A stretch of DNA of 64,000 nt, taken from Mycobacterium gastri. Its GTDB lineage: Bacteria; Actinomycetota; Actinomycetes; Mycobacteriales; Mycobacteriaceae. The DNA lies in the NCBI RefSeq assembly GCF_002102175.1, contig NZ_LQOX01000082.1:18726-82725 (forward strand), in the 5' to 3' direction. The notes below the pieces were generated by a model. That model was not told the DNA's origin and made no database searches. It worked only from the letters and a program-made list of their open reading frames with translations. The stretch's first letter is position 1. Each line of letters starts with the position of its first letter. Below are positions 1-7,425 of this stretch, piece after piece. Made by a program: the position numbers and the translations under genes.

Positions 1-510
1 CGCGACCGCCGGTAACCCTTTGTCGCGCACGTACTGCGTGACCAGGTTCTCCGCGGCCACCCGGGATTGGATGTAGGCGCCGCCGTCGCTCCAGTTGTGC
101 GGATCGTCCTCGGTGACGGGCCGCTGGTCGTTGATTGCCAATGTGCCGGTGCTGCTGGTGAATACGAACTTGCGTAGCTGTGCGTCGACGGCCGCGTCGA
201 GTACCTGCCGCAGGCCTTCGACATTGGTGCGGAACAACGGTGTGGGGTCGCGCAGCCACATCCGGGCGTCCACCACGCAGTAGTAGACGACGTCGCAGCC
301 GGCCATGGCTTCCCGCAGCGCGGCGTCGTCGAAGATGTCGCCGTAACAGCATTCGACCTTCCGAGTCTGCAACAGGTCGTCGATGCCCTTGGTGACACTG
401 GTGCGCCGCACCATGACCCGCACGTCCTGCCCTGCTGCGACGAGTTGGCGGGTGACGTGTGAGCCCAGGAAACCGCTGGCCCCGATGACTAGCTTGGTGG
501 TTCCGGTCAT
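1..510 (-). CDS. NAD(P)-dependent epimerase/dehydratase-like protein, C-terminus outside the window
   Basis: Only the first 170 codons are present. The ATG lies at 508-510 and the frame stays open to base 1. The N-terminus shows the Rossmann dinucleotide motif GASGFLG, followed by a V-R-x-M-V-R-R segment and a conserved FTSSTGTLA strand, as in extended short-chain dehydrogenases (NAD-dependent epimerase/dehydratase or 3-beta-hydroxysteroid dehydrogenase-like). The active-site segment reads GAYIQSR, so the usual Tyr-x3-Lys appears as Tyr-x3-Arg. Family membership is clear, but the substrate is unknown. It lies 81 bases downstream of the SnoaL-like gene on the same strand and may be co-transcribed with it. 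Confidence 0.85.
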   Translation of the reverse strand, partial: MTGTTKLVIGASGFLGSHVTRQLVAAGQDVRVMVRRTSVTKGIDDLLQTRKVECCYGDIFDDAALREAMAGCDVVYYCVVDARMWLRDPTPLFRTNVEGLRQVLDAAVDAQLRKFVFTSSTGTLAINDQRPVTEDDPHNWSDGGAYIQSRVAAENLVTQYVRDKGLPAVA

Positions 511-591
511 CGCCGCCTCAGAAGGTCGCGGGCGTCAGCGCGTCACGGCCGTACTGGCCGAACGCGCCGGTGACGAGAACGGTCGGGGGGT

Positions 592-1092
592 TCACCGGCC
601 GAGCCGCCGCGCCAGCGAAGCCGCCGTGTCCCGCAGCCGAGGCGAAATACGCATGGAGAAAAGGGGATTGAAGATATCCTCGCGCAGCCGGGTCAGCGTC
701 GAGGACTTGATCAGCCAACTGCCGTCGAGCTTCTCATAGGTTTCGTGGTAGTGACCGCGCCCGTTGAGATTGACGCCCGGGCCCAACCGCACCACGTCCT
801 CGAGCGCCCAGACCCCGGTCGCGGTCGTCGGCGACGTCAGCGTGATTTCGGGGGCGTGCACCTGATGCACCGTGGGTTGCGACGGCTTGCCCAGGGCGTG
901 GCGCACGTAGGACACGAACTCGTCGGCGCCGCGGATCACCATGCCGCCCGACTGCGAGGTGTCACTGACAAAGTCGTCGGTGAACAACTGCCGCCAGTCA
1001 TCCCAGCGCTTGGTGTCCAGGTATCGGCAGTATTGGGCCTTGAGTCGCTTGATCGCCTCGATCTCCCACAGTGTCGTTGCGGTGGCGGACAT
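592..1092 (-). CDS. SnoaL/NTF2-like family protein
   Basis: This 166-residue protein has the cone-shaped NTF2-like (SnoaL-like) fold signature: an N-terminal helix with KAQYCRYLDTKRWDDWRQLF, then a V-x-Q-V-H-A-P-E-I strand, and a late W-x-I-K-S-S-T-L-T-R-L strand. Members include small ligand-binding proteins, limonene-epoxide-hydrolase-like enzymes and ring-hydroxylating dioxygenase beta-like subunits. In mycobacteria such genes often accompany steroid or terpenoid catabolic clusters. The gene diverges from the acyl-CoA dehydrogenase pair across a 99-base promoter region holding a palindromic operator, so the two units are probably co-regulated. The exact reaction cannot be read from the sequence. 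Confidence 0.8.
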   Translation of the reverse strand: MSATATTLWEIEAIKRLKAQYCRYLDTKRWDDWRQLFTDDFVSDTSQSGGMVIRGADEFVSYVRHALGKPSQPTVHQVHAPEITLTSPTTATGVWALEDVVRLGPGVNLNGRGHYHETYEKLDGSWLIKSSTLTRLREDIFNPLFSMRISPRLRDTAASLARRLGR

Positions 1093-1146
1093 CGCAGCTC
1101 CTCATGCGCCTCATAGCCCGTTTCCGAGATTACTGCTCCCATATTG

Positions 1147-1161
1147 GAGAATGCTATTCTC
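1147..1161. promoter_or_regulatory. Perfect 6-3-6 palindromic operator
   Basis: GAGAATGCTATTCTC is a perfect inverted repeat (GAGAAT/ATTCTC around GCT) 30 bases before the ATG of the acyl-CoA dehydrogenase gene, inside the divergent promoter. Variants occur at 5664, 31540 and 34287. The size and symmetry suit a TetR-type dimer. The regulator is not identified. Confidence 0.75.
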
Positions 1162-1191
1162 GCACAATAGCGACGACGGGAGGCGGCTCGG

Positions 1192-2190
1192 ATGCTGTTG
1201 GAGTTCGATGCTGAGCAGCGCCTGTGGCAGGACACCGTGCGCGATGTCGTCGCCAAGCAGTGCCCGGCGTCGCTGGTGCGTGCCGTGGCCGAGGACGGCG
1301 TCGACACGAGCCCGCTATGGAAGGTGTATGTCGACCTCGGCTGGACGGAGCTCAACGACCCGGCCGCCGCGGTGGAGCTGGCGATCGTGTTGGAGGAGCT
1401 GGGGCATGCCACCGACCCCACGCCCTTCCTGGCGACGATGAGTCAGTTCGCGCCGCTGGCCATGGACCGCTTCGACCCGCACCGGTCGGGCACCGCCGTA
1501 TACAGCGGGGTGACCGCCCGCCGGGACGCCGACGGATGGGTGCTCGACGGTACCGCACGCCACGTTCTCGACGGCGATCGCGCCGACCGCTTGGCGGTGG
1601 TCACCGACGCCGGGGTGTTCATCGTGGACGCGCATCAAGTCTCGGCCCGCCGCGAATCCGTGTTCGACCCGGTACTGCACGTCGCCGACCTGTCCTTCGA
1701 TCGGGTTCGGTTACCCGACGGTGTCCGGGTAACCGCCGATCGGGAACGCGCACACCACGTTGCGCTGACCGGCATGGCCATCACGATGGTCGGCGCCTGC
1801 CAGCGCATCCTGGATCTGGTGCTCGAGCATGTGCGCAGCCGTCACCAATTCGGGGTACCGATCGGCTCGTTCCAGGCAGTGCAGCACAAGGCCGCCGACA
1901 TGCACGTCGCAGTGCAACGGGCCCGGGCGCTGTCCTACTTCGCGGCGCTGACCATCGCCGCTGACGACCCGCGGCGGCGGCTGGCCGCCGCCATGGCCAA
2001 GGCCAGCGCGGGGGAGTGCCAGTCGCTGGTGTTCCGGCACGGCTTACAGCTGCACGGGGCAATGGGATTCACCTGGGAAAACGACCTGCAATTCGCGCTC
2101 AAGCGGGCCAAGGCCGGTGAGCTGATGCTCGGCGGCGCGGCCGAGCACCGGGCCCAGATCGCGCAGGAGTACCGTGCAGCTGACTTTTGA
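1192..2190 (+). CDS. Acyl-CoA dehydrogenase, non-catalytic-type subunit (FadE family)
   Basis: This 332-residue FadE-family protein is shorter than the usual 380-400 residues. The C-terminal ACAD domain is clear (SRHQFGVPIGSFQAVQHKAA, then GLQLHGAMGFTWENDL). No Glu is visible at either usual catalytic position (the isovaleryl-CoA dehydrogenase-type helix or the late E-G-T-x-Q-I-Q-R loop). In mycobacterial steroid-side-chain dehydrogenases such as FadE28-FadE29 and FadE26-FadE27, two unlike adjacent subunits form an alpha2beta2 enzyme. The 17-base overlap with the next fadE gene points to the same arrangement. A ribosome site GGGAGG sits before the ATG. I infer alpha,beta-dehydrogenation of a bulky acyl-CoA as half of a heteromeric enzyme. 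Confidence 0.88.
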   Translation: MLLEFDAEQRLWQDTVRDVVAKQCPASLVRAVAEDGVDTSPLWKVYVDLGWTELNDPAAAVELAIVLEELGHATDPTPFLATMSQFAPLAMDRFDPHRSGTAVYSGVTARRDADGWVLDGTARHVLDGDRADRLAVVTDAGVFIVDAHQVSARRESVFDPVLHVADLSFDRVRLPDGVRVTADRERAHHVALTGMAITMVGACQRILDLVLEHVRSRHQFGVPIGSFQAVQHKAADMHVAVQRARALSYFAALTIAADDPRRRLAAAMAKASAGECQSLVFRHGLQLHGAMGFTWENDLQFALKRAKAGELMLGGAAEHRAQIAQEYRAADF

Positions 2191-3349
2191 CCCCGACGTC
2201 GAGGCATTCCGGGCGGAGTTCGCGGCCTTCCTCGACGAAAACCTGCCTCCGGCAAGCGAAACCGGCGAGCGGCCGCGTTCGGTCTCACATATGCCGGCCT
2301 GGGCGCGCCGGTGGCAGCGGTTGCTGTTCGACAACCGCTGGCTGCTGCCCGGCCAGCCGCCGGAGTTCGGCGGGCGCAACGCGACGGTGGTTCAGCAGTT
2401 CGTCCACCTCGAGGAACTGTGCCGCCGGCGGATCTATCACAGTTTCAACCCCCAAGGCGTGAATATCGTTGCTGCGTCGCTGTTGTCGTTCGGCACCGAC
2501 GAGCAGAAACACCGCTGGGCGGTGCCGATCCTGCGCGCCGAGATCACCGCGTCGCTGGGGATGAGCGAGCCCAGCGCCGGGTCCGACCTGGCGTCGCTGC
2601 GCACCCGGGCGGTGCTAGACGGCGACCACTTCGTGGTCAACGGGCAGAAGGTGTGGACCTCCGGGGCCCACGACGCCGACGTGTTGTTGACGTTCGTGCG
2701 CACCGACCCGGATGCGCCAAAACACAAGGGCATCAGCGCATTACTCATCCCGACCGCCACCGCGGGTGTGGTACGCCGGCCGTTCCCGTCCATCTGCTCG
2801 GCCGACGACCTGGATTTCAACGAGGTGTTCTTCACCGATGTGCTGGTGCCGGCGGAAAACCTGGTGGGTTCGCTCAACCAGGGCTGGCGGGTGGCCAATG
2901 GCTCCCTCGGGCACGAGCGCACCATGATGTGGCTGGGTTTCGCCGATCGGCTGGACAATCTGCTGGCCGACTTCCATCCGACCACGGAACTCGAACGCGA
3001 CCGGTACGCCACCATGGTGATGGACAAACAGGCGCTGCGCCTGCTGGGTTCGGTGGCGCTGGCCCGCGCCGCCCGCGGCGAGGACGACACCGCCGCCATC
3101 TCGGTGCTCAAGCTGCTGGGTTCGGAGGCGGAACTGCAAGCGTGCGAGCATGCGCTGTCAGCCGCCGGCTCCGACGGGCTGGTACACCCCGCGCTGACCG
3201 GACCGTATGCGCCGATGAACCTGGACCACTATTTCGCCAGCTGGTTCGAGCGTTACGCCCGAAGCTTTTCCGGCACCATCGCCGGAGGCACGTCGGAAAT
3301 CCAGCGCAACATCATCGCCCAGCGAGTGCTGGGCTTACCGCGCAGCTAA
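2174..3349 (+). CDS. Acyl-CoA dehydrogenase, probable catalytic subunit (FadE family)
   Basis: This full-length ACAD has 391 residues. Its FAD/substrate segments include SLGMSEPSAGSDLASLRTRA and GQKVWTSGAHDAD, and it has the C-terminal GGTSEIQRNIIAQRVLG. At the medium-chain-type catalytic position (E-G-T) it has Gly. Glu248, in LGHERTMMW, aligns by eye with the isovaleryl-CoA dehydrogenase-type base and is the likely catalytic residue. The GTG start overlaps the preceding gene, giving translational coupling. Its stop overlaps the stop of the convergent P450 gene. With the partner subunit it probably forms an alpha2beta2 dehydrogenase of the steroid/isoprenoid CoA-ester type. The substrate is not determined. 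Confidence 0.9.
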   Translation: MQLTFDPDVEAFRAEFAAFLDENLPPASETGERPRSVSHMPAWARRWQRLLFDNRWLLPGQPPEFGGRNATVVQQFVHLEELCRRRIYHSFNPQGVNIVAASLLSFGTDEQKHRWAVPILRAEITASLGMSEPSAGSDLASLRTRAVLDGDHFVVNGQKVWTSGAHDADVLLTFVRTDPDAPKHKGISALLIPTATAGVVRRPFPSICSADDLDFNEVFFTDVLVPAENLVGSLNQGWRVANGSLGHERTMMWLGFADRLDNLLADFHPTTELERDRYATMVMDKQALRLLGSVALARAARGEDDTAAISVLKLLGSEAELQACEHALSAAGSDGLVHPALTGPYAPMNLDHYFASWFERYARSFSGTIAGGTSEIQRNIIAQRVLGLPRS

Positions 3350-4689
3350 ATGACCGCAGCCTCTTTGCGTTCGGTGACCGGTCTGGCGAGTTCCTGCTCC
3401 TCGCAGATGCGTTGCAGCTTGTCGAGAGTTTCGTCCAGGCCCGCGCCTATCCTGCGGCCGGGCGTGAAGGTGGCCGGTAGCTTGCGCATCCCCTGGATGA
3501 CCCCGATGGTCTCGTAGTGGATGGTGCCCGCGGGGTCGCAACGGTAGTCCGGCATCCGGTCGAGGACCGCGGTCAGCATGGATTTGAACACGGTGCGCGC
3601 CACGTTGGATCCGATGCAGCGGTGCACGCCGATCCCGAAGCTGAAGTGGCGGTTACCTTTGCGGTCAAGGATGACCTTGTCCGGGTCGGGGAATACCGCA
3701 GGGTCGCGGTTGGCCATCGCCCACGAAATCCACAGCCGCTCACCCTCTTTGAAATGCAGCCCGTCCAGTTCGACGTCATCGGCGAATGTCCGGCCGTCGC
3801 CGGGCGCGGGAGTGAAGTAGCGCAGAAATTCCTCGGTCGCGGAGTCGAGCAGGGTTTCGCGTTGGCTGCTGAGCAGCTCGCGCTGGTCCGGGTTTTCTGA
3901 AAGCCATTCCAGCGCATGGGCGGTCAACGCCGTCGTGGTGTCGAAGCCACCGCCGATGAGCAAGCCGAGATTGCCCAGGATTTCCAGATCGGGAGCGGGC
4001 TTGCCGTCGATCCGCATCTCCAGCAGCGCATTGACCACGCCCGGCCGGGGGTTGTTGCGGATCTCGATCATGTTGTTGACCAGGTCGAGCCCCATCTGCC
4101 GGTGCATCTCGGTAACGCGCTGGATGTCGGGCGAGTGCTCGGGGGTGTACACCGCGGCGTGGGTGGGCTCGCTGTAAATCTTCCAGTTCTGCAGCGGAAT
4201 GCCCATGAGCGCCAAGGTCAGAACGGCGGGCACGATGTTGGCCAGGTCGTCGACGAAGTCGATGCTGCCGCGCTCGATCTTCTCGTCCAGGCACGCGCGG
4301 GTCACGTCGTCGACGAACGGCTTCCAGCGCTGGACTGCGGCCGGTGACAGATACGGGTTGAGCACGTTGCGGTAGCTGCGGTGCTCGGGGTCGTCCATCT
4401 CCAGGATGCCGCCCCGCACGCCGTTGATCCGGCTGGCCGTTGGAATCGAAATGCCGTTGTAGCCACGGCGTTCGTTGTTGACATCGTGATCGTTGGAGAC
4501 CGCCGGACAGCGGGCGAGCTCGAACACTTCGTGGCTGCCGGCGGCGACCCAGTGCCCGCCGTAGGTGTCGCTCCACGCCATCGGGCACGTGGCGTGCATC
4601 TCCTCGGTGATCGCCTTGAACCCTGATCGGTACTCCGCGGAGTGCCGGTCGAAGTGGTACCGATGCTTGCTGCGGTCACTGACGCTCAA
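3346..4689 (-). CDS. Cytochrome P450
   Basis: This is a complete bacterial class I P450 of about 447 residues. It shows the I-helix segment GLLIGGGFDTTTALTAH, the K-helix E-E-F-L-R (ExxR) and the haem loop SFGIGVHRCIG with Cys358 as thiolate ligand. I chose the TTG at 4687-4689 because GGGGAGA lies 7 bases upstream and it starts 14 bases after the ferredoxin stop; an ATG further upstream would overlap the ferredoxin gene. It is the last gene of an SDR-ferredoxin-P450 operon, so the ferredoxin is its probable electron donor. Given the surrounding FadE, ALDH and CoA-transferase genes, it probably hydroxylates a hydrophobic side chain to open it for beta-oxidation. The CYP family was not assigned. 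Confidence 0.92.
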   Translation of the reverse strand: MSVSDRSKHRYHFDRHSAEYRSGFKAITEEMHATCPMAWSDTYGGHWVAAGSHEVFELARCPAVSNDHDVNNERRGYNGISIPTASRINGVRGGILEMDDPEHRSYRNVLNPYLSPAAVQRWKPFVDDVTRACLDEKIERGSIDFVDDLANIVPAVLTLALMGIPLQNWKIYSEPTHAAVYTPEHSPDIQRVTEMHRQMGLDLVNNMIEIRNNPRPGVVNALLEMRIDGKPAPDLEILGNLGLLIGGGFDTTTALTAHALEWLSENPDQRELLSSQRETLLDSATEEFLRYFTPAPGDGRTFADDVELDGLHFKEGERLWISWAMANRDPAVFPDPDKVILDRKGNRHFSFGIGVHRCIGSNVARTVFKSMLTAVLDRMPDYRCDPAGTIHYETIGVIQGMRKLPATFTPGRRIGAGLDETLDKLQRICEEQELARPVTERKEAAVI

Positions 4690-4703
4690 CCCGCTGTCTC
4701 CCC

Positions 4704-4901
4704 TTACCCGTCGGTGATGACGATGGCCTGCTCGGGGCACGATTGCGCGGCTTCACGCACCCGGTCTTGCTGATCGGCCGGTACCACTTCGCTGACCGCC
4801 GACGAGGTGCCGTCGATGTCGCTGAGCCGGAAGGAGTCCGGGGCGATCATGGAGCACAAGGTGTGGCCCTGGCAGCGTTCGGGATCAACCCAGACCTTCA
4901 C
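4704..4901 (-). CDS. [3Fe-4S] ferredoxin, P450 redox partner
   Basis: This 65-residue ferredoxin starts MKVWVDPERCQGHTLC. The cluster ligands are Cys10, Cys16 and a late Cys-Pro (SCPEQAIVI). The second cysteine of a [4Fe-4S] site is replaced (His at that place), which is the [3Fe-4S] signature of actinobacterial P450 ferredoxins. It sits between the SDR (18 bases upstream) and the P450 (14 bases downstream) on the same strand. Its role is one-electron transfer from a ferredoxin reductase, not found in this window, to the adjacent P450. Confidence 0.93.
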   Translation of the reverse strand: MKVWVDPERCQGHTLCSMIAPDSFRLSDIDGTSSAVSEVVPADQQDRVREAAQSCPEQAIVITDG

Positions 4902-4919
4902 GACGCGTTGCCTCCCGGC

Positions 4920-5621
4920 TCAGGTGTTCCGGCCGCCGTTGACACCCAGAATCTGGCCCGTGATGTAGCCGGCTTCCTCGGACACCAGAAAGGCGCAGGC
5001 CGCCGCGATGTCTTCGGGCCTACCCATCCGGCGCACCGGAGTGCGGGCGATGTTCTCTTCGATGTCACCGAGGAACCCTTGCTCCGCGGCCTTGCGCAGC
5101 ATCGGGGTATCGACGAATCCCGGTGGCACGGCGTTGACGGTGATGCCGCTGGGCCCGTATTCGAGTGCCAGGGACTTGGTGAGCCCGTTGACCGCCGATT
5201 TGGCCGCGACGTAGTGCGCCATATAGGGGGTGCCGGAATGTGTGCTCGACGACGAGATGTTGACGATCCGTCCCCACCCGGCCTCGACCATGTCGGGCAG
5301 CACCGCCTGAATGGTGTGGAAGACGCCGTTGAGGTTGACGTCGATCACCCGCTGCCAGTCCTCGAAGGTGATGTTGGTGAACCGCTTGAACCCGTCCAGG
5401 CCGGCGGCGTTGACCAGGATCGTGACCGGCCCGAGTCGGTCGCGGATCGCCGACAGTGCGGCATCGACCTGCGGGCGGTCCGTCACGTCGGCGGTGTAGG
5501 CAAGCTCGGCATCGCTGGGCCTGAGGTCGATGGTGGCCACATCGATACCGTCGGATCGCAGCCGACGGGCGACCGCCAGCCCGATGCCGGATGCGCCGCC
5601 GGTGACGACGGCGGTCTTCAT
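4920..5621 (-). CDS. Short-chain dehydrogenase/reductase
   Basis: This is a classical SDR of 233 residues, with cofactor motif TGGASGIG at residues 7-14, NAAG at the end of strand 4, NISSSSTHSG carrying the catalytic Ser, and YVAAK with the Tyr and Lys. ATIDLR after strand 2 (acidic residue) favours NAD(H). The C-terminus ITGQILGVNGG is typical of FabG/Hsd-like enzymes. It is the first gene of the SDR-ferredoxin-P450 operon and probably oxidises the alcohol made by the P450. A divergent promoter of 262 bases with several inverted repeats separates it from the aldehyde dehydrogenase gene. Confidence 0.9.
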   Translation of the reverse strand: MKTAVVTGGASGIGLAVARRLRSDGIDVATIDLRPSDAELAYTADVTDRPQVDAALSAIRDRLGPVTILVNAAGLDGFKRFTNITFEDWQRVIDVNLNGVFHTIQAVLPDMVEAGWGRIVNISSSSTHSGTPYMAHYVAAKSAVNGLTKSLALEYGPSGITVNAVPPGFVDTPMLRKAAEQGFLGDIEENIARTPVRRMGRPEDIAAACAFLVSEEAGYITGQILGVNGGRNT

Positions 5622-5663
5622 GCCCGCAACCTCTCATTCATAAAGAATCTCCATTGCAATTAT

Positions 5664-5678
5664 GAGAACCATACTCTC
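5664..5678. promoter_or_regulatory. Variant of the GAGAAT-ATTCTC operator
   Basis: GAGAACCATACTCTC matches the 15-base palindrome at 1147-1161 at 11 of 15 positions, keeping the outer GAGAA and CTC arms. It lies about 43 bases upstream of the SDR start, on the SDR side of the divergent promoter, so it would control the SDR-ferredoxin-P450 operon. Confidence 0.5.
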
Positions 5679-5749
5679 GCAGTCGAGCGGCCCGCAAGCC
5701 GACGACGAAACCGCGTACTGCCTGCGCCGAATGCTGCAATCGGGATAAC

Positions 5750-5767
5750 GCTGAGCGATTGCTTAGC
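5750..5767. promoter_or_regulatory. Inverted repeat shared with the TetR/P450 promoter at 29037
   Basis: GCTGAGCGATTGCTTAGC consists of two 7-base arms around 4 bases. It agrees at 15 of 18 positions with GCTGAGCACCTGCTTAGC between the second P450 and its divergent TetR gene. It lies about 117 bases before the aldehyde dehydrogenase start. The likely ligand is the TetR protein encoded at 29157-29756. Confidence 0.6.
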
Positions 5768-5815
5768 AACCCGGCAGGTCGGTCCGATGACGGGGCATCC
5801 TTGAACTCTCATGAG

Positions 5816-5832
5816 GCGAATGTAAGATTCGC
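5816..5832. promoter_or_regulatory. Inverted repeat GCGAAT-n5-ATTCGC
   Basis: GCGAATGTAAGATTCGC forms perfect 6-base arms around a 5-base spacer, 51 bases upstream of the aldehyde dehydrogenase ATG. Its core GAATGTAAGATT is repeated exactly at 34305-34316, upstream of the second Mce-associated gene pair. It could be a third regulator site, or overlap a -10 region. Confidence 0.45.
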
Positions 5833-5883
5833 AAAGGATGAGAATGAAATTACCGTGACCGTCAGCACACCGAGGGGGCCGCA

Positions 5884-7425
5884 ATGCCAACGCAGCAGAC
5901 GGCGGGAACCATCGCGGAGGGTCGAACAGCCGGTGGGCTGGCCGGCGCCCCGAGTCAGTCACGGGCCGACCGGCGGCTATTGATCGACGGCCGGCTGCTC
6001 ACCACCGACACCACCTTTGCCTCCATCAACCCGGCCACGGGCGCGGTTGTCGGATATGCGCCCGACGCCGGCGTTGCGGAAGCCCAGGCGACAGTCGCGG
6101 CGGCTCGCCGTGCCTTCGACACCACCACCTGGTCGACCGACGTCGAGTTGCGGACGCGCTGTCTCGACCAACTCCATCGGGCATTGCTCGACCACGCCGA
6201 GGAGTTGCGCGAACTCACGATCGCCGAGGTCGGCGCCACCCGGGCCCTGACCCACGGAGCGCAGCTCGACGAACCGATCGGCATCGTGCGCTACTACGCC
6301 GACCTGCTGCGCAGCTACCAGTTCACCGAAGACCTCGGCGACAACGAATCGCGGGGCATGCGCCATCACCGCTGGGTGGAAAAGGAAGCCGCCGGGGTGG
6401 TTGCGGCGATCATCGCCTACAACTACCCCAACCAGCTCGCACTGGCCAAGCTGGCCCCGGCGCTGGCCGCCGGCTGCACAGTCGTGCTCAAGGGCGCGCC
6501 GGACACCCCACTGGTCACGCTGGCGCTTGGCGAGGTGATCGCCAACCACACCGATATCCCGCCCGGCGTGGTGAACGTGCTGAGTTCCTCGGACGCCGCC
6601 GTCGGAGAGGTGTTGACCACCAGTCCCGATGTCGACGTGGTCACCTTCACCGGGTCAACGGCGGTCGGCCGACGGATCATGGCGGCGGCCAGTGGGACGG
6701 TCAAGCGGGTGTTCCTGGAATTGGGCGGCAAGTCCGCGGTGATCATGCTCGACGACGCCGACTTTGCCGGCGCGGCCATGTTCGCCGCGTTCAGCATGGT
6801 CACCCACGCGGGGCAGGGGTGCGCTTTGACGTCGCGGCTATTGGTGCCCCGACAGCATCATGACGAGATCGTCGAACTGATCGCGCAGAACTTCGCCAAG
6901 GTGCGGCACGGTGACCCGGCCGAGCCGAAAACATACCTGGGTCCACTGATCAGCGAACGCCAGCGCGACAAGGTCGACGGCATGGTCCAGCGCGCCATCG
7001 CCGCCGGCGCGACCCTGGTCACCGGGGGCAAGCGCCTGGATCCCGGTTATTTCTATGCGCCCACCCTGCTCACCAACGTCGACCCGGACAGCGAGATCGC
7101 CCAGGAGGAGGTGTTCGGTCCGGTGCTCGTCGTGATCGGATTCGATGACGATGATCACGCCGTCCGGATCGCCAACAACTCGATCTACGGCTTGGCCGGT
7201 GCGGTGTTCAGCCGCGACCAGGATCGCGCCTTGGCGGTGGCCCGCCGGATCCGCGCCGGATCGTTTTCCATCAACGGCGGCAACTACTTCGGCGCGGACA
7301 GTCCGTTCGGCGGCTTCAAGCAGTCCGGGGTCGGCCGCGAGATGGGGGTTGCCGGCCTGGAAGAGTTCTTGGAACGCAAGGCTTTTGCGGTGCCGGTCGG
7401 ACCGGCGCAGAGGGCCCGCGGATGA
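5884..7425 (+). CDS. Aldehyde dehydrogenase (NAD(P)-dependent)
   Basis: This 513-residue ALDH-superfamily enzyme has a cofactor-binding FTGSTAVGRRIM segment, the general base Glu279 in FLELGGKSAV, and the nucleophile Cys313 in HAGQGCALTSR. The C-terminal loop SPFGGFKQSGVGREMG is typical. The first 40 or so residues form a non-conserved extension, so a later start is possible, but the ATG has a GAGGGGG ribosome site. The stop overlaps the CoA-transferase start (ATGA). In context it would oxidise the aldehyde produced by the P450 and SDR to an acid, and the next gene would activate that acid as a CoA ester. Confidence 0.92.
   Translation: MPTQQTAGTIAEGRTAGGLAGAPSQSRADRRLLIDGRLLTTDTTFASINPATGAVVGYAPDAGVAEAQATVAAARRAFDTTTWSTDVELRTRCLDQLHRALLDHAEELRELTIAEVGATRALTHGAQLDEPIGIVRYYADLLRSYQFTEDLGDNESRGMRHHRWVEKEAAGVVAAIIAYNYPNQLALAKLAPALAAGCTVVLKGAPDTPLVTLALGEVIANHTDIPPGVVNVLSSSDAAVGEVLTTSPDVDVVTFTGSTAVGRRIMAAASGTVKRVFLELGGKSAVIMLDDADFAGAAMFAAFSMVTHAGQGCALTSRLLVPRQHHDEIVELIAQNFAKVRHGDPAEPKTYLGPLISERQRDKVDGMVQRAIAAGATLVTGGKRLDPGYFYAPTLLTNVDPDSEIAQEEVFGPVLVVIGFDDDDHAVRIANNSIYGLAGAVFSRDQDRALAVARRIRAGSFSINGGNYFGADSPFGGFKQSGVGREMGVAGLEEFLERKAFAVPVGPAQRARG

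Noticed and set aside
4690..4740. ATG start 17 codons upstream for the first P450
   Set aside because: It would overlap the ferredoxin gene and encodes an Arg/His-rich leader; the TTG at 4689 has a proper ribosome site.
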